A DNA stretch of 46,328 nt from Bacteroidales bacterium (GCA_030531495.1 JAUNNJ010000010.1:1-46328); one strand, 5' to 3'. Counted from the first letter of the stretch, positions 17,394-27,214 are shown. The notes: generated by a model from the letters alone, not told the origin. Numbers and translations are program-made.

Positions 17394-18827
17394 ATGGATA
17401 TCGATATAAAGAACATAGAAAAAGAGATGAATCGCCCAATCCTCCACCTGATTGGTGAGGTTGCCGACTCAATGCAGCGTGAATGCTACGTTGTAGGAGG
17501 ATTTGTGCGCGACATTATATTAAAAAAGCCATCAGACGACCTTGATTTCGTGACCGTGGGCAGCGGCATAGAAGTGGCTAAAGCTGTGGCTGAGAAAATT
17601 GGCCGACGTAAAGCCTCTTTAGCAGTGTTTAAAACCTACGGCACAGCCCAGGTGAAAACAAAAGGCATGGAGCTTGAATTTGTTGGAGCGAGAAAAGAAT
17701 CGTACCATCGCGATAGTCGCAACCCAATCGTGGAGGACGGCACACTAAGCGACGACCAATGCCGAAGAGACTTTACTATCAATGCGATGGCCATCAGCGT
17801 GAATGCCCATAATTATGGAGAGCTTCTTGACCCATTCGATGGAGTTGGCGACATTGAACGCAAATTAATTCGCACACCACTTGACCCTGACATCACCTTT
17901 AGCGACGACCCTCTACGCATGATGCGCGCTGTGCGCTTTGCCACACGGCTTGGATTTGACATCTATCCCGAAACGATGGAAGCCATTACAAGAAATGCTG
18001 AACGCATTAAAATCATCACACGCGAACGCATTGCAGAGGAGTTGATGAAGATTATTCGCACCGACAATCCCTCGCGTGGGTTCATGCTATTGAGCGAATG
18101 TGGATTGCTTCCATACATTTTCCCAGAACTTGCCGCATTGCAAGGTGTGGATGTGATGAACGGAAGGGCGCACAAAGACAATTTCCTTCACACTATGCAA
18201 GTGCTCGACAATGTGGCTGCGCAAAGCAAAAACGAATGGCTAAGATGGGCTACCCTACTCCACGATATCGGCAAGCCAGCCTGCAAACGCTGGGACGACC
18301 AGGTGGGATGGACTTTCCACAACCATAATTTCATCGGAGCAAAAATGATTCCACGCATTTTCAGCAAGATGCGTCTGCCGCTGAACGAGCACATGAAATA
18401 TGTGCAAAAACTGGTGGAACTACACATGCGTCCAATAGCCCTCGTAGAGGACATTGTGACCGACTCTGCCGTAAGACGACTGCTCTTCGATGCTGGCGAT
18501 GATATCGACGACTTGATGCTGCTTTGCAATGCCGACATCACCTCTAAAAACGAAGCAAAGGTGAAGCGCTTCAAAGAGAATTATTTGCTCGTAAAACAAA
18601 AATTGGTCGACATTGAGGAAAAAGACCGATTGCGCAATTTCCAACCACCTATCGACGGCAAAGAAATTATGGAAATTTTCGGGCTTGAGCCATCTCGGTC
18701 GGTGGGATTGATTAAAGATGCCATCAAAGATGCCATACTTGATGGCGAGATACAAAACGAACGAGAGGAAGCCTACACTTTCATGCTTAATAAAGCAGAA
18801 GAATTAGGAATAAAGCCGATTAAATAG
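17394..18827 (+). CDS. tRNA nucleotidyltransferase (CCA-adding family) with HD domain
   Basis: The 477-residue protein adds or repairs the 3' CCA end of tRNAs. The polymerase head domain shows CYVVGGFVRDIIL and DDLDFVTVG (metal-binding Asp pair) near residues 30-55, and RRDFTINAM near 127. The RNA/nucleotide-binding segment DPLRMMRAVRFATRLGF is near 177. An HD domain follows, with LLHDIGKPA near 287 and FHNHNFIGA near 305. The window's tRNA lacks an encoded CCA, so such an enzyme is essential here. The start at 17394 (MDIDIKNIEKEM) is chosen over 17334 because the promoter lies between them. Confidence 0.93.
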   Translation: MDIDIKNIEKEMNRPILHLIGEVADSMQRECYVVGGFVRDIILKKPSDDLDFVTVGSGIEVAKAVAEKIGRRKASLAVFKTYGTAQVKTKGMELEFVGARKESYHRDSRNPIVEDGTLSDDQCRRDFTINAMAISVNAHNYGELLDPFDGVGDIERKLIRTPLDPDITFSDDPLRMMRAVRFATRLGFDIYPETMEAITRNAERIKIITRERIAEELMKIIRTDNPSRGFMLLSECGLLPYIFPELAALQGVDVMNGRAHKDNFLHTMQVLDNVAAQSKNEWLRWATLLHDIGKPACKRWDDQVGWTFHNHNFIGAKMIPRIFSKMRLPLNEHMKYVQKLVELHMRPIALVEDIVTDSAVRRLLFDAGDDIDDLMLLCNADITSKNEAKVKRFKENYLLVKQKLVDIEEKDRLRNFQPPIDGKEIMEIFGLEPSRSVGLIKDAIKDAILDGEIQNEREEAYTFMLNKAEELGIKPIK

Positions 18828-18917
18828 ACGAAATTTGTCGACTTTAGACAATTGATTATTTTAATAGCAATAACAATATAAAACAAAATATATACTGTGC
18901 CAATTAATGTAGAAGAT

Positions 18918-19532
18918 ATGGCTGGAACGTTCGAGTATTTTCTTGAAATTGCAGCAACACTATTCTATGCAATCAGCGGTGTACGCCTGGCTGCTGTAAA
19001 GAAGTTTGACTGGTTTGGCGCCTACACTATCGGATTTATCACAGCCATTGGCGGTGGTACCATGCGTGACGTGTTCCTGAAATGCAACCCATTTTGGATG
19101 CTTGACCCCTGGTATTGCATTGCCACCTTTGTGGGATTCATTCTTGTGATAGCCATGAAGAAGAAATTGGTGAAAATAGAAGGCACATTTTATATTTTCG
19201 ACGCAATCGGACTCGGGCTGTTTGTGGACGTTGGTATCTACAAAACTCTGATGCTTGGTTTTCCTATGTGGGTAGCCATTATCATGGGCACCATCACAGG
19301 CGCAATGGGTGGTGTAATCCGTGATATATTCATCAATGAAGAGCCACTCGTGTTCAGAAAAGAAATTTATGCCACCGCATGCATTGGAGGCGGCATCATA
19401 TATTGGTTAGTCGGTTTGATTGGGGGCGATAGCGTTGCTCAACTCCTCACTTGTGCTGCATTTATCATCATCTTGCGCTTCTATGCAGTTAAGCACAACC
19501 TTTCCTTCCCTATCCTACGAGAAGACGATTAA
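18918..19532 (+). CDS. TRIC-type cation channel family protein (YadS/UPF0126)
   Basis: This roughly 204-residue inner-membrane protein contains two copies of the UPF0126 (PF03458) unit, each with a glycine-rich GGGTMRDV or GGVIRDI motif (near residues 44 and 131). It has about seven hydrophobic segments. Prokaryotic TRIC proteins form trimeric potassium-permeable channels; the ligand and role here are unknown. A GTG at 18897 could add seven residues, but ATG 18918 (MAGTFEYFLEI) fits family starts. GtrA follows 28 bp downstream, suggesting cotranscription. Confidence 0.88.
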   Translation: MAGTFEYFLEIAATLFYAISGVRLAAVKKFDWFGAYTIGFITAIGGGTMRDVFLKCNPFWMLDPWYCIATFVGFILVIAMKKKLVKIEGTFYIFDAIGLGLFVDVGIYKTLMLGFPMWVAIIMGTITGAMGGVIRDIFINEEPLVFRKEIYATACIGGGIIYWLVGLIGGDSVAQLLTCAAFIIILRFYAVKHNLSFPILREDD

Positions 19533-19560
19533 CCATCAACGCAGAAAAGAAATCGGAAGT

Positions 19561-20007
19561 ATGAAAGTCGACAAAGCAGAAAGCAAGAAAACAGCAATTC
19601 AATTGCTCAAATACGGTGTAATCGGTGCAAGCAACACCATGATTACTGCTATTTCATTCTATGTGCTCAACTCACTGCTCAACGTTGCATACGTGCCCGC
19701 CAATGCGGCTGGCTATGTGCTCGGCGTTATCAACAGTTTCATCTGGAATCGCAACTGGGTGTTTAAAACAAAACAGAACCTCAAACGAGAGGCTCTGCTG
19801 TTTGTGGTTGGTTTCTTTATATGCTATGGCCTACAAATGGCCGTAAGCGCAGTATTGCTTGAGGGTTTTGATATGAAGCATTACACACTCGACTGGATTC
19901 CAAAAGCTGGGCAGAATATTGTGATGCTCATCTCTATGGTGGTTTACACTATATCTAACTACATCTACAACCGCACAGTCACCTTCAAGGTAAAAGAATC
20001 AGAATAA
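19561..20007 (+). CDS. GtrA-like membrane protein
   Basis: The 148-residue protein has four predicted membrane segments and the GtrA family (PF04138) pattern: LLKYGVIGASNTMITA at the start, NSFIWNRNWVFK near residue 61, and SNYIYNRTVTFK at the end. GtrA-like proteins are thought to help move undecaprenyl-linked sugars across the inner membrane during surface polysaccharide decoration; the substrate here cannot be read. A longer in-frame start (19420) would lie within the TRIC gene and is not used. It faces the M24 peptidase gene tail to tail. Confidence 0.88.
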   Translation: MKVDKAESKKTAIQLLKYGVIGASNTMITAISFYVLNSLLNVAYVPANAAGYVLGVINSFIWNRNWVFKTKQNLKREALLFVVGFFICYGLQMAVSAVLLEGFDMKHYTLDWIPKAGQNIVMLISMVVYTISNYIYNRTVTFKVKESE

Positions 20008-20015
20008 ATAAGCGA

Positions 20016-21194
20016 TTAAGATAACGCTATCATTTCTTCCGGTGCGTTGGTGATACATTCAAGGTAATCGGCACGCACAATGTAGGTGTTCTCAATACCC
20101 ACTGCACCAACACCAGGAATCACAAATTTTGGCTCTATTGCCACCACTTGCCCTTCTTCAAGGATGTCTCTACTTCGAGGCGCCAACACAGGTGCCTCAT
20201 TAATTTCAATGCCCAAGCCGTGACCTACAAAACCCGCTTTCTGTGCATGCCCCATGAAATAGTCGGAAAGTGCAGCCTCTTCCACCATACGGACAGCTTC
20301 ATCATATAAATGTTTTGCGGGAGTTCCAGCACCAAATTCAGCCAAACGGCGATTGATAGAAACCGACAAATTGTGAGCTTTCAAGGCAAGTTCTGGTACC
20401 TCTCCAATTCGAAAGCACCTCGTCATGTCGGTCATATAGCCATTAAAATTGCCGCAAGCATCTACCATCACAGTCTTTCCTGAAGTGATTTCCTCACCAC
20501 TTGCGCCCACTGGTAACGAAGCATCGACACCGGAGCCACCCATTGCAAAATCATAGGGTGTGGGCGAATCGGCATTTTCTCCAACAAGAATGTTACCCAT
20601 AAACAATTCCATTGAATTGCCTTGAACGCGGAATATGCCAAGACAGCCCTCCAAGCGAAGCAGACGCTCAATTTCTATCTGAAGTTGCACATCGGTCATG
20701 CCTGTGTGATAGACCGCTGGAATGCGGCTATATGCAGCTTCGTGATGAATGCCACAATCCTTGAGTAGACTCTGTTCAAAATCTGATTTCACGCTTCGTA
20801 GGCTTCTCATCATGATACTTGCATCTACAATATCTGCATCAGGGAAGACTTGCGAGAGACGATTATATTCAGCCACAGTGAGCACGTCGGTTTTCAATGC
20901 CAACGTTTTTGGGAGCGTTTCAATCAAGGCTGGTATCATCTCTGGCTTTCTGATATAATGCACATTTGCTTCTCCTTCAAAACCAATAGGACGGCGTACA
21001 CAATAATAAACATTGCCTTTTGCGGTGATATAAGTGAAGCCGGCAAACACGCGACCACTGGTATAATACAAACTCACGTTATCAGAAAGAAGCACAGCGT
21101 CAATACCGTTTTGCCTCAATTGTGCAGAAATATTAGCCACTCGGACTTTGATTTCATTTTCCCATCCTTGGGGTATGAAGGAAGTATTATTCAT
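20016..21194 (-). CDS. M24-family metallopeptidase (Xaa-Pro aminopeptidase-like)
   Basis: The 392-residue protein has the creatinase/prolidase N-terminal domain and an M24 pita-bread catalytic domain. All five metal ligands are present: D245 (VMVDACG), D256 (MTDMTR), H325 (VGHGLG), E354 (AIEPKF) and E368 (IENTY). Members remove N-terminal residues before proline or split proline dipeptides; which one applies is not readable. The start overlaps the end of the HAD phosphatase gene by 8 bp, so the two are coupled. Confidence 0.92.
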   Translation of the reverse strand: MNNTSFIPQGWENEIKVRVANISAQLRQNGIDAVLLSDNVSLYYTSGRVFAGFTYITAKGNVYYCVRRPIGFEGEANVHYIRKPEMIPALIETLPKTLALKTDVLTVAEYNRLSQVFPDADIVDASIMMRSLRSVKSDFEQSLLKDCGIHHEAAYSRIPAVYHTGMTDVQLQIEIERLLRLEGCLGIFRVQGNSMELFMGNILVGENADSPTPYDFAMGGSGVDASLPVGASGEEITSGKTVMVDACGNFNGYMTDMTRCFRIGEVPELALKAHNLSVSINRRLAEFGAGTPAKHLYDEAVRMVEEAALSDYFMGHAQKAGFVGHGLGIEINEAPVLAPRSRDILEEGQVVAIEPKFVIPGVGAVGIENTYIVRADYLECITNAPEEMIALS

Positions 21195-21849
21195 TGTTAG
21201 CAGAAATTACATGTTTAACGAAATCTGAAAAAGAAGAATATTCAAAATCTGCATCAGTGCAGTCGCCAAAACCATAGGTCATATACACGAATGGAACGCC
21301 AGCCTTGTGCGATTGGTTGCAGTCGGACTGGGTATCACCCACATAGATGGCCGATTTCACACCGTTACGCTCCATCAGCAACTTGATGTTTTCACACTTA
21401 GGCACAGGATTCATCCCCCACGACAAATAATCGGTGAAAAACGACTCTGTAGCAGTGTAGCGCATAAAGTTTTTCAATCCCTTGCCACTGCAATTACTTT
21501 GAAGCATTAAGGTGAAGTGCTTGCTCAGCTCTTGCAAACCATCGTGAACACCGTCAAAGAGTTCGCCGCCAAGCGTAGGCATCAATTCATCCTCAATCTC
21601 CTCCAGACGTATCAAAAACTTTTTCTTATCAAGATTATCTGGCGTTTCGATAATACCCTGTTCGAAAATTTCATCGATGGAAAAACCCATATAGCGCAAA
21701 AGGTCGGACGCTTCGACATGACCTTTTATCGCGAACTCATCCATGCAAACATTCCAAATATGAGCATACGACTTGAGGGCATTCCATAAGGTGCCATCCA
21801 TATCGAAAATGATGGCATCCACTTGTTTCAGAATTGAATGTGATTTCAT
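21187..21849 (-). CDS. HAD-family hydrolase (phosphoglycolate phosphatase-like)
   Basis: This 220-residue protein has HAD motif I AIIFDMDGTLW (nucleophile D16, acid/base D18), a helical cap from about residue 22 to 85, motif II LMLQSNCSG (Ser/Asn near 118) and motif III/IV IYVGDTQSDCNQSHKAG near 172. It is a subfamily I phosphatase; the substrate is not identifiable. It starts exactly next to gldH's stop (21849) and overlaps the M24 peptidase, giving a ricT-gldH-HAD-M24 chain. Confidence 0.9.
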   Translation of the reverse strand: MKSHSILKQVDAIIFDMDGTLWNALKSYAHIWNVCMDEFAIKGHVEASDLLRYMGFSIDEIFEQGIIETPDNLDKKKFLIRLEEIEDELMPTLGGELFDGVHDGLQELSKHFTLMLQSNCSGKGLKNFMRYTATESFFTDYLSWGMNPVPKCENIKLLMERNGVKSAIYVGDTQSDCNQSHKAGVPFVYMTYGFGDCTDADFEYSSFSDFVKHVISANNE

Positions 21850-22346
21850 TATTTATGGGGGGTAATAGTGATTCCCAGATTATGAATACCAATAAGATTC
21901 TTGCAGTTTTTCATTGCTGGCCAAACAACCACCTTCTTTACATCATCAGGTCTGATATCAGATACCACCAATTGACTTCTCTGATAGTAATCGCCAAAGC
22001 CACCACCTTCAAAATTTCCATATTCATCGGAAATAGCAAAGTTGAGTATCTTTCTATCTACAACACCTTTTGACGAGATAAAATCAAGCACGAGATTAAG
22101 ATTGCCATACCGATACGACGACGAATGACGCACAGAAAATGTGATATCGTAGGTCACAGACGAATCGCCATATTCAGTAACGAATGAAATAGGTGTATTT
22201 TCCATCCATCCGTCATCAGGAAGGTCACAAAAGTAGGAATATGAAGTATGCTTGGGCGCACATGCGCCTAAGCATACTAACGATATCGCAAGGAGTAATG
22301 CGTAACTCCAATTCTTACTTTTGTGAATTGTTTTGTGCAGATGCAT
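21849..22346 (-). CDS. gldH: Gliding motility lipoprotein GldH
   Basis: This roughly 165-residue lipoprotein has an N-terminal signal ending in VCLGAC, with C29 as the lipidated residue. The mature part is a beta-sandwich-like domain (YSYFCDLPDDGW, ISFVTEYGDSS, LNLVLDF, YGNFEGGGFGD, GIHNLGITITP) matching GldH. The family is required for gliding in Flavobacteria but is widespread in non-gliding Bacteroidales, where its role is less clear. The start is set at ATG 22346, the nearest ATG before the signal peptide. It overlaps the end of ricT by 32 bp. A longer frame to 22721 is only the ricT shadow. Confidence 0.88.
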   Translation of the reverse strand: MHLHKTIHKSKNWSYALLLAISLVCLGACAPKHTSYSYFCDLPDDGWMENTPISFVTEYGDSSVTYDITFSVRHSSSYRYGNLNLVLDFISSKGVVDRKILNFAISDEYGNFEGGGFGDYYQRSQLVVSDIRPDDVKKVVVWPAMKNCKNLIGIHNLGITITPHK

Positions 22347-23715
22347 TATTGTCTTTACGGGTGTTGTCACCACCATGGCGTTCTCTGCCACCGCCTTGAC
22401 GACGTGGAGGGCGTTGACGACCTTGGTGACGCTGTTCGTTACGACCTTGTGGCTGATTCTCAACATTTTGTTGAACTTCGTTTGCTTCACCTTGACGTGG
22501 TTGACGATGTCGACCGCGCTGCTGACGTTGCTCACGAGGTTTCTCAGTGCGCTCTTGCTTCTCATCGGCAGGACGCTGTTCTCGAGAATCTTTCTCTTTA
22601 TTGCCACCTTTACCGCCTTTGTTCTTTTTCTTCTTCTTTTTATCAAATCGGCTGATACTATCCTGTCCAAGCAAGTCGCCGAACGCCTTAATTTCAGGTT
22701 TCTTGCCATCGGTACGTTCAAGCTTCTCTGGCTTTTCGCCCTGCTTGTTCATTTCTATCACCTCATACACACGATCGGCACTGATAGTTACCAAATTGGC
22801 AGGAATATGCTTGTCGGTCGAGTAAGTGATTTGCTTTTTGAAAATATCAGTCTTGAAGTGATAATAAGTATTGTCCTTCGTTTCAAGATTGATGTCGCGA
22901 GGAGGCAACTGTTTAGATGCTTCAACATAGCCATCCACTTCAAAGTTGATACAGCACTTGAGTTTCGCACATTGGCCAGCCAACTTTTGAGGATTAAGCG
23001 AAATATCCTGATATCGAGCAGCACTGGTAGCAACCGACACAAAGTTAGACATCCAAGTTGCACAGCACAGTGGGCGCCCACAAGGGCCAATACCACCGAT
23101 TCGACCAGCTTCTTGGCGTGCACCAATCTGCTTCATCTCTACACGAATCTTGAACACATCAGCCAACACCTTAATCAACTGGCGGAAATCGACACGTTCG
23201 TCAGCGATGTAATAGAAAATAGCCTTATTGCCATCTCCTTGATACTCCACATCACCAATCTTCATTTTCAATTTCAAATCAGCAGCAATCTGGCGCGAAC
23301 GAATCATAGTGTCCACTTCTTTTGCCTTTGCCTGTTCGAAACGATCGAGGTCTGACGCCTTCGCTTTGCGGAAAACGCGCAAAATCTCGACGCCTGGCTT
23401 CAGGTTAGCTTTCTTCATTTGAAGCTTCACCAGTCGGCCCATCATCGACACACGGCCTATGTCGTGTCCGGGGTTAGCCTCAACGGCAACCATATCGCCC
23501 ACTTCAAGAGCCAAATGTGCACTATTGCGATAGAATCCTTTGCGAGTGTTTTTAAACTGCACCTCCACAATTTCAAAATCGTTGCCAGGAATGTCACCCA
23601 GCCAGTTGGTGCAATCCAAATTGCTTCGCTTGCCACAGTCGCACTCACACTTATTACAGTTGAGACACTCCTGCCCTTTGGATTCTTTAATATAATCTTT
23701 ATCGTTGCTCATCAT
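22315..23715 (-). CDS. ricT: RicT/PSP1-domain protein with basic C-terminal tail
   Basis: This 466-residue protein has a Cys-rich N-terminus (CLNCNKCECDCGKR near residue 17) and the PSP1 domain at about 50-300. The conserved IGPCGRPLCCATW and CAKLKCCINFE segments (near 217 and 254) could ligate an Fe-S cluster. In Bacillus, RicT is part of the Y-complex that works with RNase Y; its adjacency to rny fits that. The last 100 residues are a Lys, then Arg/Gln-rich low-complexity tail, plausibly RNA-binding. It starts 9 bp after rny ends. Confidence 0.92.
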   Translation of the reverse strand: MMSNDKDYIKESKGQECLNCNKCECDCGKRSNLDCTNWLGDIPGNDFEIVEVQFKNTRKGFYRNSAHLALEVGDMVAVEANPGHDIGRVSMMGRLVKLQMKKANLKPGVEILRVFRKAKASDLDRFEQAKAKEVDTMIRSRQIAADLKLKMKIGDVEYQGDGNKAIFYYIADERVDFRQLIKVLADVFKIRVEMKQIGARQEAGRIGGIGPCGRPLCCATWMSNFVSVATSAARYQDISLNPQKLAGQCAKLKCCINFEVDGYVEASKQLPPRDINLETKDNTYYHFKTDIFKKQITYSTDKHIPANLVTISADRVYEVIEMNKQGEKPEKLERTDGKKPEIKAFGDLLGQDSISRFDKKKKKKNKGGKGGNKEKDSREQRPADEKQERTEKPREQRQQRGRHRQPRQGEANEVQQNVENQPQGRNEQRHQGRQRPPRRQGGGRERHGGDNTRKDNNASAQNNSQK

Positions 23716-23724
23716 GAGGCACGA

Positions 23725-25287
23725 TTATTTAGCGTAGCTGACAGCACGCGTTTCACGAATCACAGTGATACGAACTTGTCCTGGATAAGTGAGTTCGTCT
23801 TGAATCTTTTGTGCGATTTCACCACTGAGCTTTTCGGTTTCAGCGTCGGTAATCTTATCTGCACCAACGATGACACGCAATTCGCGACCGGCCTGAATAG
23901 CATAAGTCTTCACAACACCTGGATAAGAGAGAGCGAGTCGTTCAAGGTCGTTAAGACGCTTGATATAAGCTTCAACCACTTCACGACGAGCACCTGGACG
24001 AGCGCCAGAAATAGCATCACACACTTGTACGATAGGAGCATACATGCTGAGAGCTTCTTCTTCGTCGTGGTGAGCAGCAATAGCATTGCAGATATCAGGT
24101 TTTTCTTTGAATTTTTCAGCCAATTTGCTGCCGAGCAATGCGTGTGGCAATTCAGGTTCATCATCGGGCACTTTACCGATATCATGGAGAAGACCTGCAC
24201 GGCGTGCTTTCTTAGGATTCAATCCCAATTCGCTTGCCATGATAGCACAGAGGTTAGCAGTTTCGCGAGAGTGTTGGAGCAAGTTCTGGCCATAGCTTGA
24301 ACGATATTTCATCTTACCAATCAGGCGAATCATTTCTGGGTGCAAACCATGGATACCCAAGTCGATTGAAGTACGCTTACCAGTTTCTACAATTTCTTCT
24401 TCCACTTGTTTGCGAACTTTTGCAACCACCTCTTCGATACGTGCAGGGTGAATACGACCGTCGGCTACAAGTTGGTGAAGAGCCAAACGAGCGATTTCAC
24501 GACGAACAGGGTCGAAACCAGAAAGCACAATAGCTTCAGGAGTATCATCGACGATAATTTCAACACCTGTTGCGGCTTCAAGAGCACGAATGTTGCGACC
24601 CTCGCGGCCGATAATGCGTCCCTTAATATCATCATTGTCGATATGGAACACTGTCACTGCATTTTCAATCGCAGTTTCTGTAGCCACGCGTTGGATAGTT
24701 TCAACGATAATTCGTTTAGCTTCCTTATTGGCAGTCATCTTTGCATCGTCCATAATGTCGTTGATGTAAGAAGCTGCGGCAGTTTTGGCTTCATCTTTAA
24801 GTGATTCGACAAGTTTTTCCTTTGCCTCTTCTGCAGAAAGACCGCTCACGCGTTCAAGTGTGTCGCGCACGCTCAATTCCATGCGATCAAGTTCTTTTTT
24901 TCTATCGTCGAGCACCTCGCTCTTGTTTTCAAGAGAAGCTTTCAACTTATCGTTTTCGGCTTGTTGCCTATCGTTTTCGGCCTTCTTGCGCTGCACGTCG
25001 GCCTGCTGTTGCTTCACCTGAATTTCGTGTTGCTTCAGTTTTGCCTCTTCAGCCTGAACTTTTGAAAGTCGTTGGTTAGCCTGCTTTTCAGCATCGCTTT
25101 TAATTGAAAGACCTTCTTCTTTACCTTTAATTACTTCGTTGTTCTTTAATACTTCGGCTTCAAGCTTCGCCTTTTCAATGATGGTGTTGGCTTGAGATTT
25201 CGCATTTTTGCGAGTCACGATGAGAGTCACAACAGCCCCCAAAATGAGCGCCACAATCACCGCAATAGTCAATACTATGTAATCCAT
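23725..25287 (-). CDS. rny: Ribonuclease Y
   Basis: This 520-residue endoribonuclease initiates mRNA decay at the inner membrane. An N-terminal membrane helix (residues 4-24) is followed by a long coiled coil (30-180), the KH domain ([18 protein letters not shown] near 215) and the HD phosphohydrolase domain ([11 protein letters not shown] near 335, GLLHDIGKV near 363, AHHDEEE near 400). The gene lies between the candidate 6S RNA/zapA and ricT, all on the minus strand. Confidence 0.97.
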   Translation of the reverse strand: MDYIVLTIAVIVALILGAVVTLIVTRKNAKSQANTIIEKAKLEAEVLKNNEVIKGKEEGLSIKSDAEKQANQRLSKVQAEEAKLKQHEIQVKQQQADVQRKKAENDRQQAENDKLKASLENKSEVLDDRKKELDRMELSVRDTLERVSGLSAEEAKEKLVESLKDEAKTAAASYINDIMDDAKMTANKEAKRIIVETIQRVATETAIENAVTVFHIDNDDIKGRIIGREGRNIRALEAATGVEIIVDDTPEAIVLSGFDPVRREIARLALHQLVADGRIHPARIEEVVAKVRKQVEEEIVETGKRTSIDLGIHGLHPEMIRLIGKMKYRSSYGQNLLQHSRETANLCAIMASELGLNPKKARRAGLLHDIGKVPDDEPELPHALLGSKLAEKFKEKPDICNAIAAHHDEEEALSMYAPIVQVCDAISGARPGARREVVEAYIKRLNDLERLALSYPGVVKTYAIQAGRELRVIVGADKITDAETEKLSGEIAQKIQDELTYPGQVRITVIRETRAVSYAK

Positions 25288-25321
25288 AACGGAATGAATA
25301 AAAATTTAAATATATATTAAT

Positions 25322-25402
25322 AAAAAAGCACCCTCATCAAGAATCGCGACAGGTGCAAAAGCCACCATATCGGTTACTTGTAGAGAAGTGCAGGAACCTT
25401 AT
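25322..25402 (-). ncRNA. Candidate 6S RNA (SsrS) between zapA and rny
   Basis: On the minus strand the gap folds into one long imperfect hairpin. The closing stem has blocks GCAC..GTGC, CTC..GAG and CAAG..CTTG; a central bubble follows, then CGA..TCG and GGTG..CACC with an apical loop, and finally TTTTTTATT. A CAAATTTG -7-like box at 25406-25413 would start the RNA near 25402. A rod with a central bubble is typical of 6S RNA, and the zapA neighbourhood is where 6S genes commonly occur. At about 80 nt it is short for 6S. It could instead be a plain terminator or a leader of rny. Confidence 0.5.
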
Positions 25403-25448
25403 AAACAAATTTGATGTGAAAAACAGCAACGTCAGCAAGAATTTCACT

Positions 25449-25760
25449 TTAAACTTTAATGACAATTTCGTCGAGTTCTTTTTCGAAATCGGCCAAAAAT
25501 TCGTTAGTCGCTTTATTGTCGCGATATGCCAAAGAATAGAGGCGAGCGAACTGGAATGCCACCTTTGCCATCACCTCATGTGAAGAGTCGGTCCCCTTGA
25601 ATCGAGCCATCCACTTGTTCCAAAGTGTATTCACAAGTTTTTCCGACTCCCTGTAGAGGGCTTCATCATCAGCTGGAATGCTCATAGCAAAAGGCTTGAC
25701 ATCAGCGATACGAATATTAATATTTTGTTTTTTATCAGTAGTTGGCATAGCATCATTCAT
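25449..25760 (-). CDS. zapA: Cell division protein ZapA
   Basis: The 103-residue protein matches the ZapA family: NINIRIADVKPFAMSIPADDEALYR at the N-terminus (beta-strands then helix) and a long C-terminal helix, here with little coiled-coil heptad beyond AKVAFQFARLYSL. ZapA bundles FtsZ filaments at the division ring. It starts inside the end of the upstream coiled-coil gene (8-bp overlap); ATG 25748 is an alternative start. The two are likely functional partners. Confidence 0.8.
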   Translation of the reverse strand: MNDAMPTTDKKQNINIRIADVKPFAMSIPADDEALYRESEKLVNTLWNKWMARFKGTDSSHEVMAKVAFQFARLYSLAYRDNKATNEFLADFEKELDEIVIKV

Positions 25761-26046
25761 TTAATTGAGAGATGCATTTGTCGATATCCCGCACTAAGGA
25801 GGAAATCATTTTCTTAGCTTCTGCCGCTTTCTCGCTATTGGGCACAAAATTTCTTGCCAAAGTGAGATATTGATTATCGGTTGACAGCCTTTCATTTTCC
25901 TTTTTCAAAGCATTCACTTCATTTTGAAGCTCGGCGACAACCTGCTCAAGACGCTCTTTTTCAGCATTAAGCACATGGTATTTATCAACCAAAACTTTAC
26001 TTTTGGTGACAATCCTCGCAAGAGTTTCTTGTAATTCAGAAGCCAT
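25753..26046 (-). CDS. Small coiled-coil protein upstream of zapA (possible ZapB-like)
   Basis: This 97-residue protein is a predicted coiled coil for most of its length (KSKVLVDKYHVLNAEKERL..., EVNALKKENERLSTDN), followed by SSLVRDIDKCISQLNE. No enzymatic motif is present. In E. coli, ZapA recruits the coiled-coil protein ZapB; the direct overlap with zapA makes a division role plausible but unproven. A minus-strand -7 box (26064-26071, TAATTTTG) lies just upstream. Confidence 0.75.
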   Translation of the reverse strand: MASELQETLARIVTKSKVLVDKYHVLNAEKERLEQVVAELQNEVNALKKENERLSTDNQYLTLARNFVPNSEKAAEAKKMISSLVRDIDKCISQLNE

Positions 26047-26270
26047 ATTACTCCTTTTTTCTACAAAATTAAGAAATTCTATTCAATAATCCGCTATTTT
26101 GATATTCTTTTTTTCCTATAAAAATCAAAAGATTTGTAAAGTTTCCCGACTTGTTTAACCATAAGTTTAACGAAAAGCACTAAATAGAGCAATAAATTCT
26201 GCCATTATGATGGCCTTAAAATTCTTCACCATCAAACATTGGAGGCATGAAATAAAACAATTTTTGAAAA

Positions 26271-27206
26271 CTAAAATGATTTGCGGTATTTTCCATCGTC
26301 GCCATCTTCCATTATGCTCAAATAGCTGGCATACCTACTTTGGCTGATGCGAGCCTCTTCTACGGCTTGAAGAACGGCACACCCAGGTTCATGCGTGTGG
26401 GTGCAATTTCCAAAACGACAATCATCAGAAATCTTAAATATTTCTCTGAAATAGTGAGCAACTTCCGTTTTTTCAAAATCAATTGTGCCGAAGCCCTTCA
26501 CTCCAGGTGTATCAATTATCGCTCCTCCTCCAGGCAAATCGAGCATTTCGCTGAAAGTGGTGGTGTGCATACCAGTATGATGAGTTTCCGAAACATCCCC
26601 CACCCTCAAATTCGCATCAGGCACAAGCTGATTGATAAGGGAACTTTTACCCACACCAGAATTACCACTGAAAAGAGTAGTTTTATCTTTAAGAAGATTT
26701 CGCAATTCATCGACGCCTTCTCCTGAAAAAGTAGACATCTTGATTACAGGATAGCCTACACTTTCATAAAGATAGGCAAAAGCATCAAGCAAGTCTCTAT
26801 CTTCATCAGAGACCAATAAATCAATTTTATTAATCGCCATCACTACCGGCACGCGATAAGCCTCAGCTGTGGCAAGAAAGCGGTCAATAAAAGTGGTATT
26901 GGTTTCGGGATTGACAAGAGTAACCACCAACACCGCTTGTGAGAGGTTGGCTGCTAAAATCTGAAACTCTTTTGAGAGGTTGCTTGCCCGACGAATGATA
27001 TAATTTGTGCGTGGTTCAATTTTTACAATGAAAGCAGTCCCATCTGGTTTCACTTCGATGGACACGATATCACCTACGGCAACAGGATTAGTGCAACGAA
27101 ACCCCTTCAAACGGAGATTTCCCTTGATTTTACAGTTCACCACTTCGCCACTTTCCGTGCGAACGATGTACCAGCTACCTGTATTTTTAATGACTAAAGC
27201 TTTCAT
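26271..27206 (-). CDS. rsgA: Ribosome small subunit-dependent GTPase A
   Basis: This 311-residue circularly permuted GTPase matures the 30S subunit. It has an OB-fold N-terminus (1-70). Motif G4 (NKID at 126-129) comes before G1 (GNSGVGKS at 181-188) and G3 (DTPG at 232-235), as expected for the permuted order. A C-terminal zinc site C263-x4-C268-x-H270-x5-C276 is complete. A strong promoter precedes it (27215-27245). Confidence 0.96.
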   Translation of the reverse strand: MKALVIKNTGSWYIVRTESGEVVNCKIKGNLRLKGFRCTNPVAVGDIVSIEVKPDGTAFIVKIEPRTNYIIRRASNLSKEFQILAANLSQAVLVVTLVNPETNTTFIDRFLATAEAYRVPVVMAINKIDLLVSDEDRDLLDAFAYLYESVGYPVIKMSTFSGEGVDELRNLLKDKTTLFSGNSGVGKSSLINQLVPDANLRVGDVSETHHTGMHTTTFSEMLDLPGGGAIIDTPGVKGFGTIDFEKTEVAHYFREIFKISDDCRFGNCTHTHEPGCAVLQAVEEARISQSRYASYLSIMEDGDDGKYRKSF

Positions 27207-27214
27207 CTATTGTG

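Noticed and set aside
21849-22721. 290-codon minus-strand ORF extending gldH upstream
   Set aside because: The upper 125 codons are the shadow of ricT; the signal peptide begins after ATG 22346.
22333-23355. 340-codon plus-strand ORF
   Set aside because: Exact antisense of ricT; its composition (Leu/Thr/Phe-rich) is that of a shadow frame.
23419-24300. 293-codon plus-strand ORF
   Set aside because: Antisense shadow of ricT and rny, no family features.
26200-26270. TTGGAGGCATGA shared with repeat copy A
   Set aside because: Twelve bases without flanking similarity; treated as chance.
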